Below, in pieces: positions 53,760-63,419 of a stretch of 64,000 bases of DNA. Source of the stretch: Bremia lactucae (taxonomy: Eukaryota > Oomycota > Peronosporomycetes > Peronosporales > Peronosporaceae). The stretch covers positions 2,259,514 through 2,323,513 of the forward strand of contig NC_090620.1 in assembly GCF_004359215.1 (NCBI RefSeq), read 5' to 3'. The notes beneath the pieces are model-generated. The model was not told where the DNA came from and searched no databases. It saw only the letters and a program-made list of their open reading frames with translations. The stretch's first letter is position 1. Each line of letters starts with the position of its first letter. A program made the position numbers and the translations under genes.

Positions 53760-54360
53760 CCCGGCTTATCTATAGCGCTCGAGTACGAGGCTATGACCAT
53801 GTCTTGACCCTCCTTGTGGATTCGGGAGCATCACAGAATTTTGTAAAAATCCGCGACTCTAAGAAAGAGACCGGCGGTATTCGAGTCGCTTTGACATGAT
53901 GACAAGCGAGAAGAGGCGACCGTTCGTATAGCGATCGGCGAGCTCGTAAAGTCTGAGGGAGATCAAGTTGAACTCGCCTTCGGTTTTATTGACTTCTCTT
54001 GTAAAGAAAAGTTCACAGTGCTCGGTATGGAAAGTCCGTATGACTTCATTGCCATGGTTGGTAGAACACCAACCATGGATAGACTGGAGTACACGCACAG
54101 CTGCGAATTCTACGCAGGACACCGGAAAGGATGTACTCCTGTGAGGCCTATGCAACTCATGTCGTGTCGAACACAGTTGAGGATGCGTTGACGTGGTGTC
54201 AAACGTCACCAATTCGCACCCAGCTCGTGGAGACTGGGGTAGTGAAAAGGACGATGACAAGCAGTCTTGCGTGCAATAGTCCTGCACAGAGCCAAAGCCT
54301 GTGGTTGTAGACGTCAAGCTGACAGGAAATCAAGCGTTTGCATGAAGCGGCACAGTGCCT
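53760..54360 (+). pseudogene. Gypsy element C aspartic protease
   Basis: The active-site region VLTLLVDSGASQNFVK lies at about 53,797-53,850, with the catalytic D-S-G. FTVLGMESPYDFIAMVGRTP near 54,010 corresponds to the later YDMILGMPWL part. The frame is interrupted after about 54,190. A copy of the downstream part lies reversed at 1-475. Confidence 0.8.
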
Positions 54361-54803
54361 AGAGCCTGGTGCGGTTGGATGAGCGCGTTAGCCAGGAGAG
54401 CAACGGCACCCGCTTCCCAGTCAAAGTTCGTGGTGACTCGAAGAACGACTACCCGAAAGATAGTGACGATTAAAGGCACGTCTAAACGAGTGAATTTTGG
54501 ATCAGTTCCTATTAAAGAGGACGGGCTTCAAACGAGGTGTTTGAGGCCGTCAAATACGAAATTGCTGAGGCATCCTCAGTTGAGGTGCTCCGGCAAGTCT
54601 TAAAATCTGCCGAAAGAGATACTAAAACTCCCTGAGATGTCGTGATATCTGTTCCTTGCCGAATCAAAGCAAGGAAAGATCCACGAAATAGTCATGCCAG
54701 TTCCAGATGAGAACTTGGTGACTGTTGCTCGTCGTCCACAATGGATGAGAGCGTCTTAAAAACACACGAAAAGAAACGGTTCGCTGCATAAGGCTGGGAT
54801 GCC

Positions 54804-56070
54804 TTGAGAAACAGTCCGTTCTTTGTGGTTCTATGGAACCATCGCAATGTATTTCTGAAAAAAGCGCCGAGCCGCCTACCAGCAGATAGGGGCATCGGGC
54901 ACAAAACTGACCTCGAATTTTCCACCAAGTATTGTGTGACCAGGCAATGGCCGTTGCCGAAAGAACAAGTCGATTATTTCGATGAGTTCTTCGACAAGCG
55001 AGCCAAGGCGGGACATGTGCGTTATAGCAAATCGTCTCACTGCAACCCGACCTTTTGTGTGCGTAAAGCCACAGGTGGATGGCGCTTGGTTCATGCTTAC
55101 AATAAGCTGAGCACGGCGACCATACCGGCGCAAAACGCCGATTCCGCGATAGATGTTTTGTTGAACTCCGTAGAAAAGTCAATTATCTTTTCCGCGTTGG
55201 ATTTAAAAGATGGCTACTATCGGGTACTCATGAGAGAGTCCGATGTATCTATAACGGCAGTAAGCACCCCAAGCGGTATACTTTGGGAGTGGCTTGTGAT
55301 GCCCCAAAGTTTGAAAAACGCACCAGCGTCATTCAATTGAGTGGTGGCTCAAGTGATGCGTCAGCACCATACCTTCGCGCCTCATTACTTTGACGATGTA
55401 TTCGTGCATAGTACGGTCGAGAGTGCACTGAGCAAAATAGAGTCGCACAAGCGTCATAAAGCCGCTGTGCTGCAGACTTTGAAGGACACCCAATCGTACG
55501 TCAACTTGCAAAAGTAGGTCATAGGGGTCTCCGAGATACCTGTTCTGGGATGAATCGTTGGTACACGTGGTAATTAGACAAGGTAAAATCGGTAGGTTAA
55601 TGGCCAATCCCACGACATGTGAAGGATTTGCGCCAATATATAGGGCTCGCATATTACTTGCATAAGTATAACAAGAATAACGCGTAGCGGACTAAGTCCT
55701 TGTCCATTCTCCTTAATAAAAATGCAGAATATTTTTTGTCAAAGGAACAAGTTGATGCGTTCACATCAGTGAAGCAATTACGTTTTGAGGCACCGGTCAT
55801 GGCATTGCCAGACGTGGACGGCCCTTAAGCGTCGTCTACGATGCAAGCAATTTTGCAATCGGCAGCGCGCTCATGCAAAAAAGTGACGACGGCGTCGACC
55901 GTGCCATTTCGTATCAGTCCCGGCTTAAAAAAGCCGCGGAACTAAATTATTTTGTGCATGACAAGGAGCTACTTGCAATCGAGCATGTTTCTCTTAAGTT
56001 TCGAGTGCACCTATTGGTACCGAACCATTTGTGGTTTGTACGGTTCACGCATCATTGCAGACCGCAATAA
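54804..56070 (+). pseudogene. Gypsy element C reverse transcriptase and RNase H
   Basis: RT runs open from 54,804 to 55,340: RQWPLPKEQVDYFDEFFDKR, TFCVRKATGGWRLVHAYNKL, motif A SALDLKDGYYRVL and LVMPQSLKNAPASFN, ending in a stop. After the stop, HYFDDVFVHSTVESALSK (motif C) near 55,385. The thumb (HVKDLRQYIGLAYYLHKYNK) comes next, then RNase H with SVVYDASNFAIGSALMQKSD near 55,830 and DRAISYQSRLKKAAELNY. Domains are in canonical order but broken by stops. Confidence 0.87.
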
Positions 56071-56239
56071 TTTTTGCCGCACTTCTCGCCTGGATGGCAA
56101 GACGGCTTACATTCTTCTCTGAAATTAATTTTAAAGTTGTATACAATCTGGATATGTCGCAGACCAGAATTCGAGGTGAGACACCAGGAAAGTGTTTCTA
56201 GTGCATAGGCACAAGTTGAGTCATCAACGTTGGCAGCCA

Positions 56240-56500
56240 TGAAGGCATACCACGTGACGAACTGATTGTCCTCCAAAAGAAAGGAGAGCTACAGTCAGGA
56301 CGAACATTGTCGCCTGCTGTTGGATCACTTCGGTGGACGAAAATTTTCTCTTCCGTCGCACCTGAAAACTAAGCTAAATCGCTTTAGCTACAGCGATGGC
56401 CTTTTGCGGCATGAGAGCGCTGCCATTAAAGCGCAGCTACTTCTCAATTGGGTTGACTACAACACTTGTCGTTCAGACCGTTATTCAGAATGAGCCTGAC
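56240..56500 (+). pseudogene. Gypsy element C linker between RNase H and integrase
   Basis: EHCRLLLDHFGGRKFSLPSH and FSYSDGLLRHESAAIKAQ match the segment that normally leads to the integrase. The integrase itself does not follow here; it lies reversed at 57,794-59,003. Confidence 0.6.
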
Positions 56501-56675
56501 GCAAAAGATCCTGAATGTAAAGCTCCGCCGACGGCACGTAAGCGTGTCCAATCGGTCTCACAAGCCAGTCGTATCGAACATGGCTATGTGACGGGTAGCA
56601 TATCACTTATGCCCCTCCATATCAAGGCCTCGTATCAACGGGCCAAAAGCGTCGGTATTAGAGCGCTCTCTTCAA

Positions 56676-56998
56676 GACGCTCATAATTATTATGGCGTCT
56701 TTGACTCATGGAAGGCTCGGGGAAATCTCTTGGACGTATTTTCGCGATTCCGGTCGTGTTGCGTTCAATTATTTTTGCGATTCCGGTCGTGTTGCGTTCA
56801 ATAAAACGCCCGAACAATATGAGGCGAAATTCACGCGCTAAATTCAACCGTTCATAATTATTATGGCGACTTTAATTCATGAAAGGCTCGGGGGAAATCG
56901 CTTGGGCGTATTCTCGCGATCCCGGTCGTGATGCGTTCAAATAAAACGCCCGAACAATATGAGACGACATTCACGCGCTGTTTTCAACCGCATACGAT
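56676..56998. repeat. Two tandem copies of a roughly 150-170 bp unit
   Basis: Unit 1 (about 56,681-56,843) and unit 2 (about 56,853-56,993) both contain 'cataattattatggcg', 'cgattccggtcgtg' or 'cgatcccggtcgtg', 'aaaacgcccgaacaatatga' and 'ttcacgcgct'. Unit 1 also holds an internal 33 bp duplication ('ttcgcgattccggtcgtgttgcgttcaat' occurs twice). No coding sense is evident. Confidence 0.85.
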
Positions 56999-56999
56999 G

Positions 57000-57793
57000 C
57001 GATGAAATAGCGGTCGCGAATTAAATTATGCACGCTTGCATGTGAAAGAAATCATGGGCGGTACTGCACTCCCGGTTTCTTCTCACCATGCTACTCCTAC
57101 TCGTCCATTTGAGACTAGCGGAGAGGCTTCAGCTAGCGCTCCTTTTCATAAGCAGTCACCAAACCGGGCACATCAATACGTAGAGTATCGATCGGTTTCC
57201 AAGAGTTGAAACTCCTCGGGTATCCGCTCCACTGGACGAGGATTTGATACTTGCCTCACAGAGCGGTGGGCAAGCAACCTTTTAACAAAGAAGCGTTGAT
57301 TTCCACGCGCATCCATCAGTGCAGGCAGCGCCCGATAGCAGTAGCGATCTCGCCCACCTACTCGCGGCTGCCTTACCCGCGTCTGCTCAGTCGCAGGCGT
57401 AAAGCGCTGTTACACGACGCATTGGGCATCTCGAGTGTCAAGTCTTGCGACTGACCTCGGATCTTCAGGATGTCCGCACGAAAAATCGTCAGGGTTATGA
57501 ACGCCTGAAACTTCGGCTTGACATCCTGGAGAAGTTGATGCTGAGGGACCCGCATTATGCGCGTGATATCTCAACTCTCCAAGTCCTTATCGTAGTGGGA
57601 GGAGTCATTCGGCTGCAAGTTTTTCGCTTTCCCCGTCTTCCCCACCCTATCGACGCTGGAATCACAGTCGGCGTCATTATCGGTCTTCTTAGACTATGGG
57701 CATGTGATCTCTTCTGGATCAACATACCTTTTCAGACGACCCGCGTAAAATACGAGGTGCGTCTTCAAAATGTGGGAAGGGTGAGCTTATAAT
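57000..57793 (+). pseudogene. Accessory coiled-coil ORF, convergent with integrase
   Basis: Plus-strand frame 57,445-57,792 starts LTSDLQDVRTKNRQGYERLK and continues LRLDILEKLMLRDPHYARD, a good coiled coil, then a hydrophobic tail. Upstream pieces (57,251-57,440) may be the same protein with shifts. It lies past the integrase tail that reads on the minus strand, the same arrangement as at 1-3.5 kb and 61-63 kb. The sequence is not closely alike, so the shared feature is position and coiled-coil type. Confidence 0.45.
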
Positions 57794-59110
57794 TTATACC
57801 CCAACCTCTTCTACCACCGTAACCGGCCCAACGAAACACGGCAATAACTTCGTAGTACCTCCAGGTAGTACAGAAATTGAAATTTTAGTACATAATAGTA
57901 CTTTTTCACCCACTCTAAGGGGTTTATTATTATTGCGACCATTTCGGTCAGCATATACTTTTTGTTTATCCTGTGAGCTTGCCATCGCGTCACGGACTTT
58001 TCGTGTGATGGTAATCGCTCATCCACAAAGCGTTGAGCCTTGCTCACGCTTTTTGCATCAAGCCTGCCTGTGACACCTCCGAGAGGTCAGTCATAGTACG
58101 TTGTTTATTGACCACTGCTAAACTGGCAGGGTCACTAGGGCAAGTTTCTGTCGTTGACTTGATACCCTCGCGGATTATTGTCATATTGACAAAACTATTT
58201 CCCTCTTTCGCACCGAGTGTAGTCAGCCCCCCCCCCCCGACTAAGACTCGGGCTGCGCACAAACGAGACTTGCGTCCGAGGATGGCGCAGTCCGTTAAGA
58301 TAAATAGGCTTCTCACCCGTAGTAACGTGGGCACTGTTATTTATAGCGAACTTACGAAGGGCAATTGTTTGCTCCATTCTTTAAGAGTCGCTATCGTTCG
58401 CAATACATCTGCCACGACCCGATTGGCACGTTCTGTTTGGCCATCGGTCTGGGATGATCTGCGGTCGAAATGTGGAGCTTACTACCTAGCAGCTCAAACA
58501 CATGTCGCCAAAAACCAAACGAAAAACGTCGATACTATGGACTCGGGCATCCCATGTAGTCGATATACATGATCCAGTAACAAGAGAGCTGCCTCCTTGC
58601 CTGTGGGATCGATGTTTCACATGGTGCTAAATGCATCATTTTGCTCATTTCGTCCACAAAGACAACTAGCCTCGTCCGACCCTTATGGTCGAGCGGCATG
58701 CCAAACGTGAAGTCCAGACTGACCGACTTCCAACAATCCGTTGGGATCGGAGCGGCTTCATTGGCGCACTGCTGGACGGTGCAGCTTAACGCGCTTACAC
58801 TGTTCGCAAGAGCAAATATAACTGACCATCCACCGATATAGGCGTAGCCACCAAAACTCTTCTGACACTCGAAAAAATGTCTTGTTACGCCCCAAATGCC
58901 CACGCGATGGCGCACCATAGAGTTCATGAAGGATCATCAGCTTAAGAGCTGTTTCATGAGGCATGTATATTCTCAATGGATCGCAAGGTGACAGTTGATG
59001 CATTAATGGTCGCTACGTTAGACAGTGCAGACGACGAGACAGCATTCGAAAACGTTGTTGTCTTCATGTTTGGGCAATGAGTGGAGTTTGGATGGGCAAT
59101 AAACCGGCAT
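57794..59110 (-). pseudogene. Gypsy integrase, inverted inside element C
   Basis: Minus strand, right to left: RNase H end and linker (about 59,110-59,010); zinc-binding part (LRIYMPHETALKLMILHELY, GHLGRNKTFF, HCx2C-type CSCEQCKRVK) at about 58,990-58,760; core with VSLDFTFGMPLDHKGRTRLV and VFVDEMSKMMHLAPCE near 58,730-58,600. The FAINNSAHVTTGEKP block is near 58,330. The tail LRVGEKVLLCTKIS and PCFVGPVTVVEEVGV is at about 57,920-57,800. Several frameshifts and stops. Confidence 0.85.
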
Positions 59111-59420
59111 CATCCTTTCTCATTAGCTCGCTGTACTCATCACTACTATGAGGTAATGGCAGCGGTGTCGGCTCATTGTAAACGACAATGAGCGACGGCG
59201 GCATGTCAACGCGGCGCGTGCGCTTCGTGCGCAGTTAAGTCGGTGTCTTTGCAGACGACCCACCAGCTTAAACTTTTAGGTGTCATGTTTGGTGCCGTAT
59301 ATGAGAACACAGGTCACAAGAGTAATTAAGATAACTAAGCGGTGCGAAAAGCAGCTCGTGTGTACCTCCCTCCTCTTTGACGAATTTCAGAATGTAATTC
59401 GTTCTTGATGGGGAGGATGT
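59111..59420 (+). other. Right end of element C, polypurine tract
   Basis: No open frame is supported. 'gatggggaggatgt' directly precedes the LTR and is a good plus-strand polypurine tract, which confirms that the element as a whole is in plus orientation. Confidence 0.6.
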
Positions 59421-59905
59421 TGTAACAGGCTTAAGTTGCCCTATGTTACACAGTACCCGTTAATTACACTTTGTGTATTAAGGGGATGATCAGTTACTTA
59501 AATGAAGTGATTTAACCCACCCTTGCGTATGTGATGCACATAGGTGCAATCACATTGGAGAGGATGACGGCTAGCGTCATCCAAAATACGAGGTATTTAG
59601 ATCGATACGCTCGCGATAGATTTAAGTGCATATCTACAGAGATGGCATTTATGATTGGTTAAAATAGGTTCTATAATAAATACAATTAAAATAAATAGGT
59701 CTGAAAACACTTCCTAGTTTGTAAGTGCCCACCTGGAGCCGGATGATCGCTTCCGTGACATCACTTAGTCTACGGCTTATAGTTCGTTGGGTTAGGCGCC
59801 CACCAACTACCCTACTGCACGTGAGAGTAGACGAATGAACCCCTTCCTCGCTGTGCTAAGGTGTGCTTAAGTAGAGCGTGGCCGCATTAAGATGTGCCGC
59901 CTACA
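59421..59905 (+). repeat. 3' LTR of gypsy element C (family 1)
   Basis: Starts TGTAACAGGCTTAAGTTGCC and ends CCGCCTACA. Same orientation as the LTR at 51,984. About 60 bases shorter through internal deletions. Confidence 0.83.
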
Positions 59906-60200
59906 TGCTCCGCATGAACTTCTTTACCATGCTATGAAATGTTTGGAATCGTATTTACAAACAATAAAGTGCTGATTTGGGAATATTGAAAATGTTATCA
60001 ATAAAGATAATAATCTTAATTCTCCTTATAGGTGATTTTATTTATGGCATCGGACACCACTTACCCCTCCACGTTACTATCGTAACGGATGTAAACTGAT
60101 AGTGAGTACTATTGTGTCTATTCACACTTAGTATTTTGAGGTATTTACCTTCAGTGGCTTAAAGTTCTATCAAATTTAAAATACCCCTCTGCACGTCGTG
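59906..60200. other. Spacer between element C and element A
   Basis: About 300 AT-rich bases, no gene seen. Confidence 0.5.
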
Positions 60201-60576
60201 TGTGACGGGGCACTGCCGACTTGTACTGCGTCAGTGCGAGTGGTGCCTCAAGTCACTTCACGTACACCTTTAAAACACTTGCTTTAAAGAGGTTAATAAA
60301 AATTGTATTTAGTATAACTAAGTTCTTCTGTTTCTATCTACTTAATACTAATTTAAATATAAATTAATACAGAACATGCAATAAAATCTTTTGCGCGCGT
60401 CCAGCGCTGACTGGATCGCGAAAAAAGTAGATATATGGGTCTATATCTTTTAATAGATAAGCTTTTAGAATATTACCCTGTAAAGTAATATTCTCCAAAT
60501 ATTATCTACCTTTTAGAAAATATATTAATTAACAACCTTTAAGTGTTAATTTCATGTAACGATACACCCCGTTACA
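60201..60576 (-). repeat. 3' LTR of gypsy element A (family 2)
   Basis: On the plus strand it starts TGTGACGGGGCACTGCCGAC and ends ACACCCCGTTACA. In minus orientation a polypurine tract (reverse complement of 'tacccctcccttgaa', 60,577-60,591) lies directly before it. It is therefore the 3' LTR of the minus-strand gypsy body on its right. Confidence 0.85.
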
Positions 60577-61545
60577 TACCCCTCCCTTGAACGACAATCA
60601 CACTGACCGTCATTGGGTAAAGTGGTTATTATAGGACTACTTAAAAACACGATGTTGATTGGTCAGAACCATCATTAAATCTATCGCAAGGTTAACAAGT
60701 CCATGCGGTATGCGAATGGTGCGGCGCCTTCGCTGCGGTTCATGCAGCCGCGGGCAACGCATTATTGTCTACGTTCCGGCTGCCATAGTGCCATCTTCTC
60801 CCGCAACTCTAAATGTTACGGGTGCACGTGGTGATACACCACGTGAATGCGACCCCTCTTTGGAGGTCGACTACAAATGCGAGTCGGACGAAATGGCCGA
60901 CTCGGGAAGAACAGAACAGTCGCCTAATCATCGTCAGGCGGCTGACACTGAACTTTCGAGTGAGGGGGCTCATTCGAGTAGACGTGCTGGTAGCATTCGC
61001 TACAGCATGTTCGGTTCCGACGATGAGGATGATTCCTCATCGCCAGCACCGTCTTCCGTGGCGTTACCCGCACATTTTTCTGTGCGTGGTGATGACATGG
61101 CGTAAGCCATCGTAATAAAAGATCATGTGGTACCTTTGTTTCGGTGGGTACCACTCAGGGGAGTGAAGACAATAAAATGTCTCGTCTTTCCCCAGAAAAG
61201 AAGCCGTGGTTTATGTTCGAACAGCATATCAAAAGCTTATCTGGAAAGACTACACCTCACAATATATATCCCTTATTTATTGCGACAAAGCTACATGGCC
61301 TTGATCCCAGCGCGAAGAGCTTTCGCACTGAGAAAGATTTTTATCTCGATGCTTTTTTAAAGAATCGATGATAAAGTGTAGGCAACAATAAGCGAGATAA
61401 TGTCTCGCTTATGCAAGCCTGGAGCGCGGTCATTCGCAATGTCAAAGACATTGGACGCGAAGCCTATCTTCAAATACTAAACGCGAATCGCGTAAAGTTG
61501 GAGAAGCGAACTCCAACCAATAAAAGGTATAAATTGCATCGGTTG

Positions 61546-61950
61546 TCACGTGAGGCTGGGCTTCCATGCTTCACGTGGGGTGATCCCTGTCCGTGCTATG
61601 TTGACAACACGAAGCGAGTAAAAGGGGATGCCTATTCCCTGTCTTCGCCCTGGGGAAGGGCTCGCATCTCTATTGAGACGCGTGACGCGATTGCCATTTG
61701 CAATCGATTTACAAGCACCAGGGGCGCGTGTTTTCCGATGGGCCTTCTGAACCATCGGATGGGTCTCGTCATACTGACGCTGATTGTTGACGTTGAGGGC
61801 CTCGTCCGTCAGTATGACGAGACCCTCAACGTCAACAATCAGCTGGGAACGAGGCTCCCAGCTGTCATGTGAAGGTGAATGATCGCGCCAGCGAGTAAGA
61901 TATCTCGTTCGCTGCCCCTTCACATCACGGTGGTTTTGAATACGTTCCAC
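61546..61950 (-). pseudogene. Element A chromodomain
   Basis: The minus strand reads GQRFLVERIQNHRD (just upstream, about 61,983-61,925), then VKGQRTRYLTRWRDHSPSHD and SWEPRSQLIVDVEGL, a standard gypsy chromodomain with the aromatic-rich core. An inverted duplication (61,766-61,842) splits it after VEGLV. The frame beyond about 61,750 is a read-through of the accessory ORF region. Confidence 0.82.
61766..61842. repeat. Inverted duplication within the chromodomain (order X-Y-X'-Y')
   Basis: 'ctgattgttgacgttgaggg' at 61,780-61,799 is the exact reverse complement of 61,823-61,842, and 'ctcgtcatactgacg' (61,765-61,779) is that of 61,808-61,822. The order X-Y-X'-Y' shows that a 36 bp segment was copied inverted next to itself. 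Confidence 0.9.
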
Positions 61951-62087
61951 AAGAAAACGTTGACCACCGTGAGGGAAAATTAGATTCGAACCGTGTGTCG
62001 GATCTAATGTCGAGGATCGAGAAAATCGATCCCTTACTCCATGATTTGGAGGAGGGACTTGATAACGAGCGTAGTAAGCGTCGCTCG

Positions 62088-63360
62088 TTAGAGCAGACGG
62101 TACAGGCTCACCATATCGAACGGCAGGCTTACCATATCGAACGGTTGGAAGACCATTTTAAGAGTGCGTGCTTTATGTTGGATACGAACGGAAATATCAC
62201 GCTCTTCGTGATGTGCAGTTTTCCGCTCATTGGGGATTCGAGGGTCTTCGAAATCAGCATGAAAATCTCCAGATTTTACATAAGAATCTGGTTCGTGACC
62301 ACAAGAATCTTCTAGAGATTCTTGAAAAGGGTGGTTAGATCCGTCCTTGGAAGAGACCACGTAATGATGGTACGGGCGGAGCCGACAAACGTAAAGCATA
62401 GGATGCGTTCGCATCCTACGTGGCAATTCTATTGTGTACGCATTACCTCTGCGATGCAGTACACGAAAAGGCCCAATGAACTTGGGTAGTAGTTTAGTGC
62501 TTCCCACATTAGTGACTTCACGCTTAGGTAAGTTTACCGTAGAGAGTAGTACTATGTCATTTATTTTAAATGACAGAACGTTTGCTCTTCCATGTTTGTC
62601 TGCGTATCTTTTCTGACGGTCCACTGCGTTAGCAATGGAATTCTTTACAAGAAGGATAAATGATTTTCGAGCCAGCAGAATTTCCTCTGCTGACTCATTT
62701 GTTTTGTCCTTTTCAGTGCGCTTTGTGCGCACTGCCATGAGAGTTTTCTAATCTTCGATGTCGATTGCTTCGACATCGACTTCATTCGCGTAGTTGGTAA
62801 CTTCGACGCGTGATGAGCATGAGCCAGAAAATGTTTTGCTCGTGCGAGTCCACCCCCCCTTAAAGTAGAGGATCCCTCTAATAGGGTGGGTATACGTGGA
62901 TAACGTAAGCCATTCACAAAGAATGGTGTATGCGTTGTAGACGCATGCACCGAATTTTTGATGGCGAATTCAACCATCGGTAACAACTCTCTCCAATTCG
63001 GATACGATTGGACGTAACCTCGAAGTATATCTTCAAGGACGCGAGTTACGCGTTCCGTCTGACCATCTGCTCTGGAGGATCATAAGTTGACATAGTCAGC
63101 CGAATTCTGAGAGATCGGAACACGGATTGCCAGAACTCCGCCGTGAACCGTGAATCTCTATCTGAGACCAAATCACGTAGTAAACCGTGGAGTTTACATA
63201 CCAGGCGGTAAAGACGCGGGCACAACCCGGAGCCGTAATCGACTCTGGTACCGCAGCAAGATTGTACCATCTTGCTGAATTCGTCTACAAAAACAAGGAT
63301 CTCATTGTTTTTGTGGTCGTCTTCAGGAAATCCGAAGACGAAGTCCATAGATACGGACTG
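62088..63360 (-). pseudogene. Element A integrase
   Basis: Minus strand, right to left: VDFVFGFPEDDHKNNEILV-type core start (63,348-63,290) with FVDEFSKMVQS; DLVSDRDSRFTAEFWQSVF near 63,175, which carries the second catalytic Asp; FAIKNSVHASTTHTPFFVNG (about 62,970-62,910); SIANAVDRQKRYADKHGRAN; then the tail FRVLHRRGNAYTIELPRRMR and YVCRLRPYHHYVVSSKDG, continuing open into the linker to 62,088. Best preserved integrase in the window, with two or three frameshifts. Confidence 0.88.
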
Positions 63361-63419
63361 TCAGCATTCTGCCGGTAGTGTTAGAGGTTGGATAGGTGCA
63401 CGGGATCAAAGGCTAGGCT

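Larger units (their letters stand above)
51984..59905 (+). mobile_element. Ty3/gypsy LTR retrotransposon C, complete but degenerate, integrase segment inverted
   Basis: 7.9 kb from LTR to LTR. Gag, protease, RT and RNase H read plus; integrase reads minus. Both LTRs and the polypurine tract are plus. All frames are broken, so it cannot move on its own. Confidence 0.8.
60659..62340 (+). pseudogene. Accessory ORF of element A: acidic N-part, Y-L-R-L-S domain, coiled coil; antisense to pol end
   Basis: Pieces in order on the plus strand: an acidic serine-rich N-part (60,659-61,105, with RYSMFGSDDEDDSSSPAPSS); a helical part (61,144-61,371, with PEKKPWFMFEQHIKSLSG and LFIATKLHGLDPSAKSFRTE); the conserved part (61,411-61,620, with QILNANRVKLEKRTPTNK, YKLHRLSREAGLPCFTWGDP). 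Last comes a coiled coil (61,995-62,160, with SRIEKIDPLLHDLEEGLDNE). The frames are broken by stops and by the reverse-strand chromodomain. Related conserved sequence is at 528-960 and 1,356-1,655. Function unknown. The strand is opposite to pol, and it overlaps the pol linker. Confidence 0.5.

Noticed and set aside
58225..58240. C13-type homopolymer as a functional signal
   Set aside because: Homopolymer runs of G or C also occur near 24,060, 25,640 and 28,517 in dead transposons; likely slippage or sequencing-prone sites.
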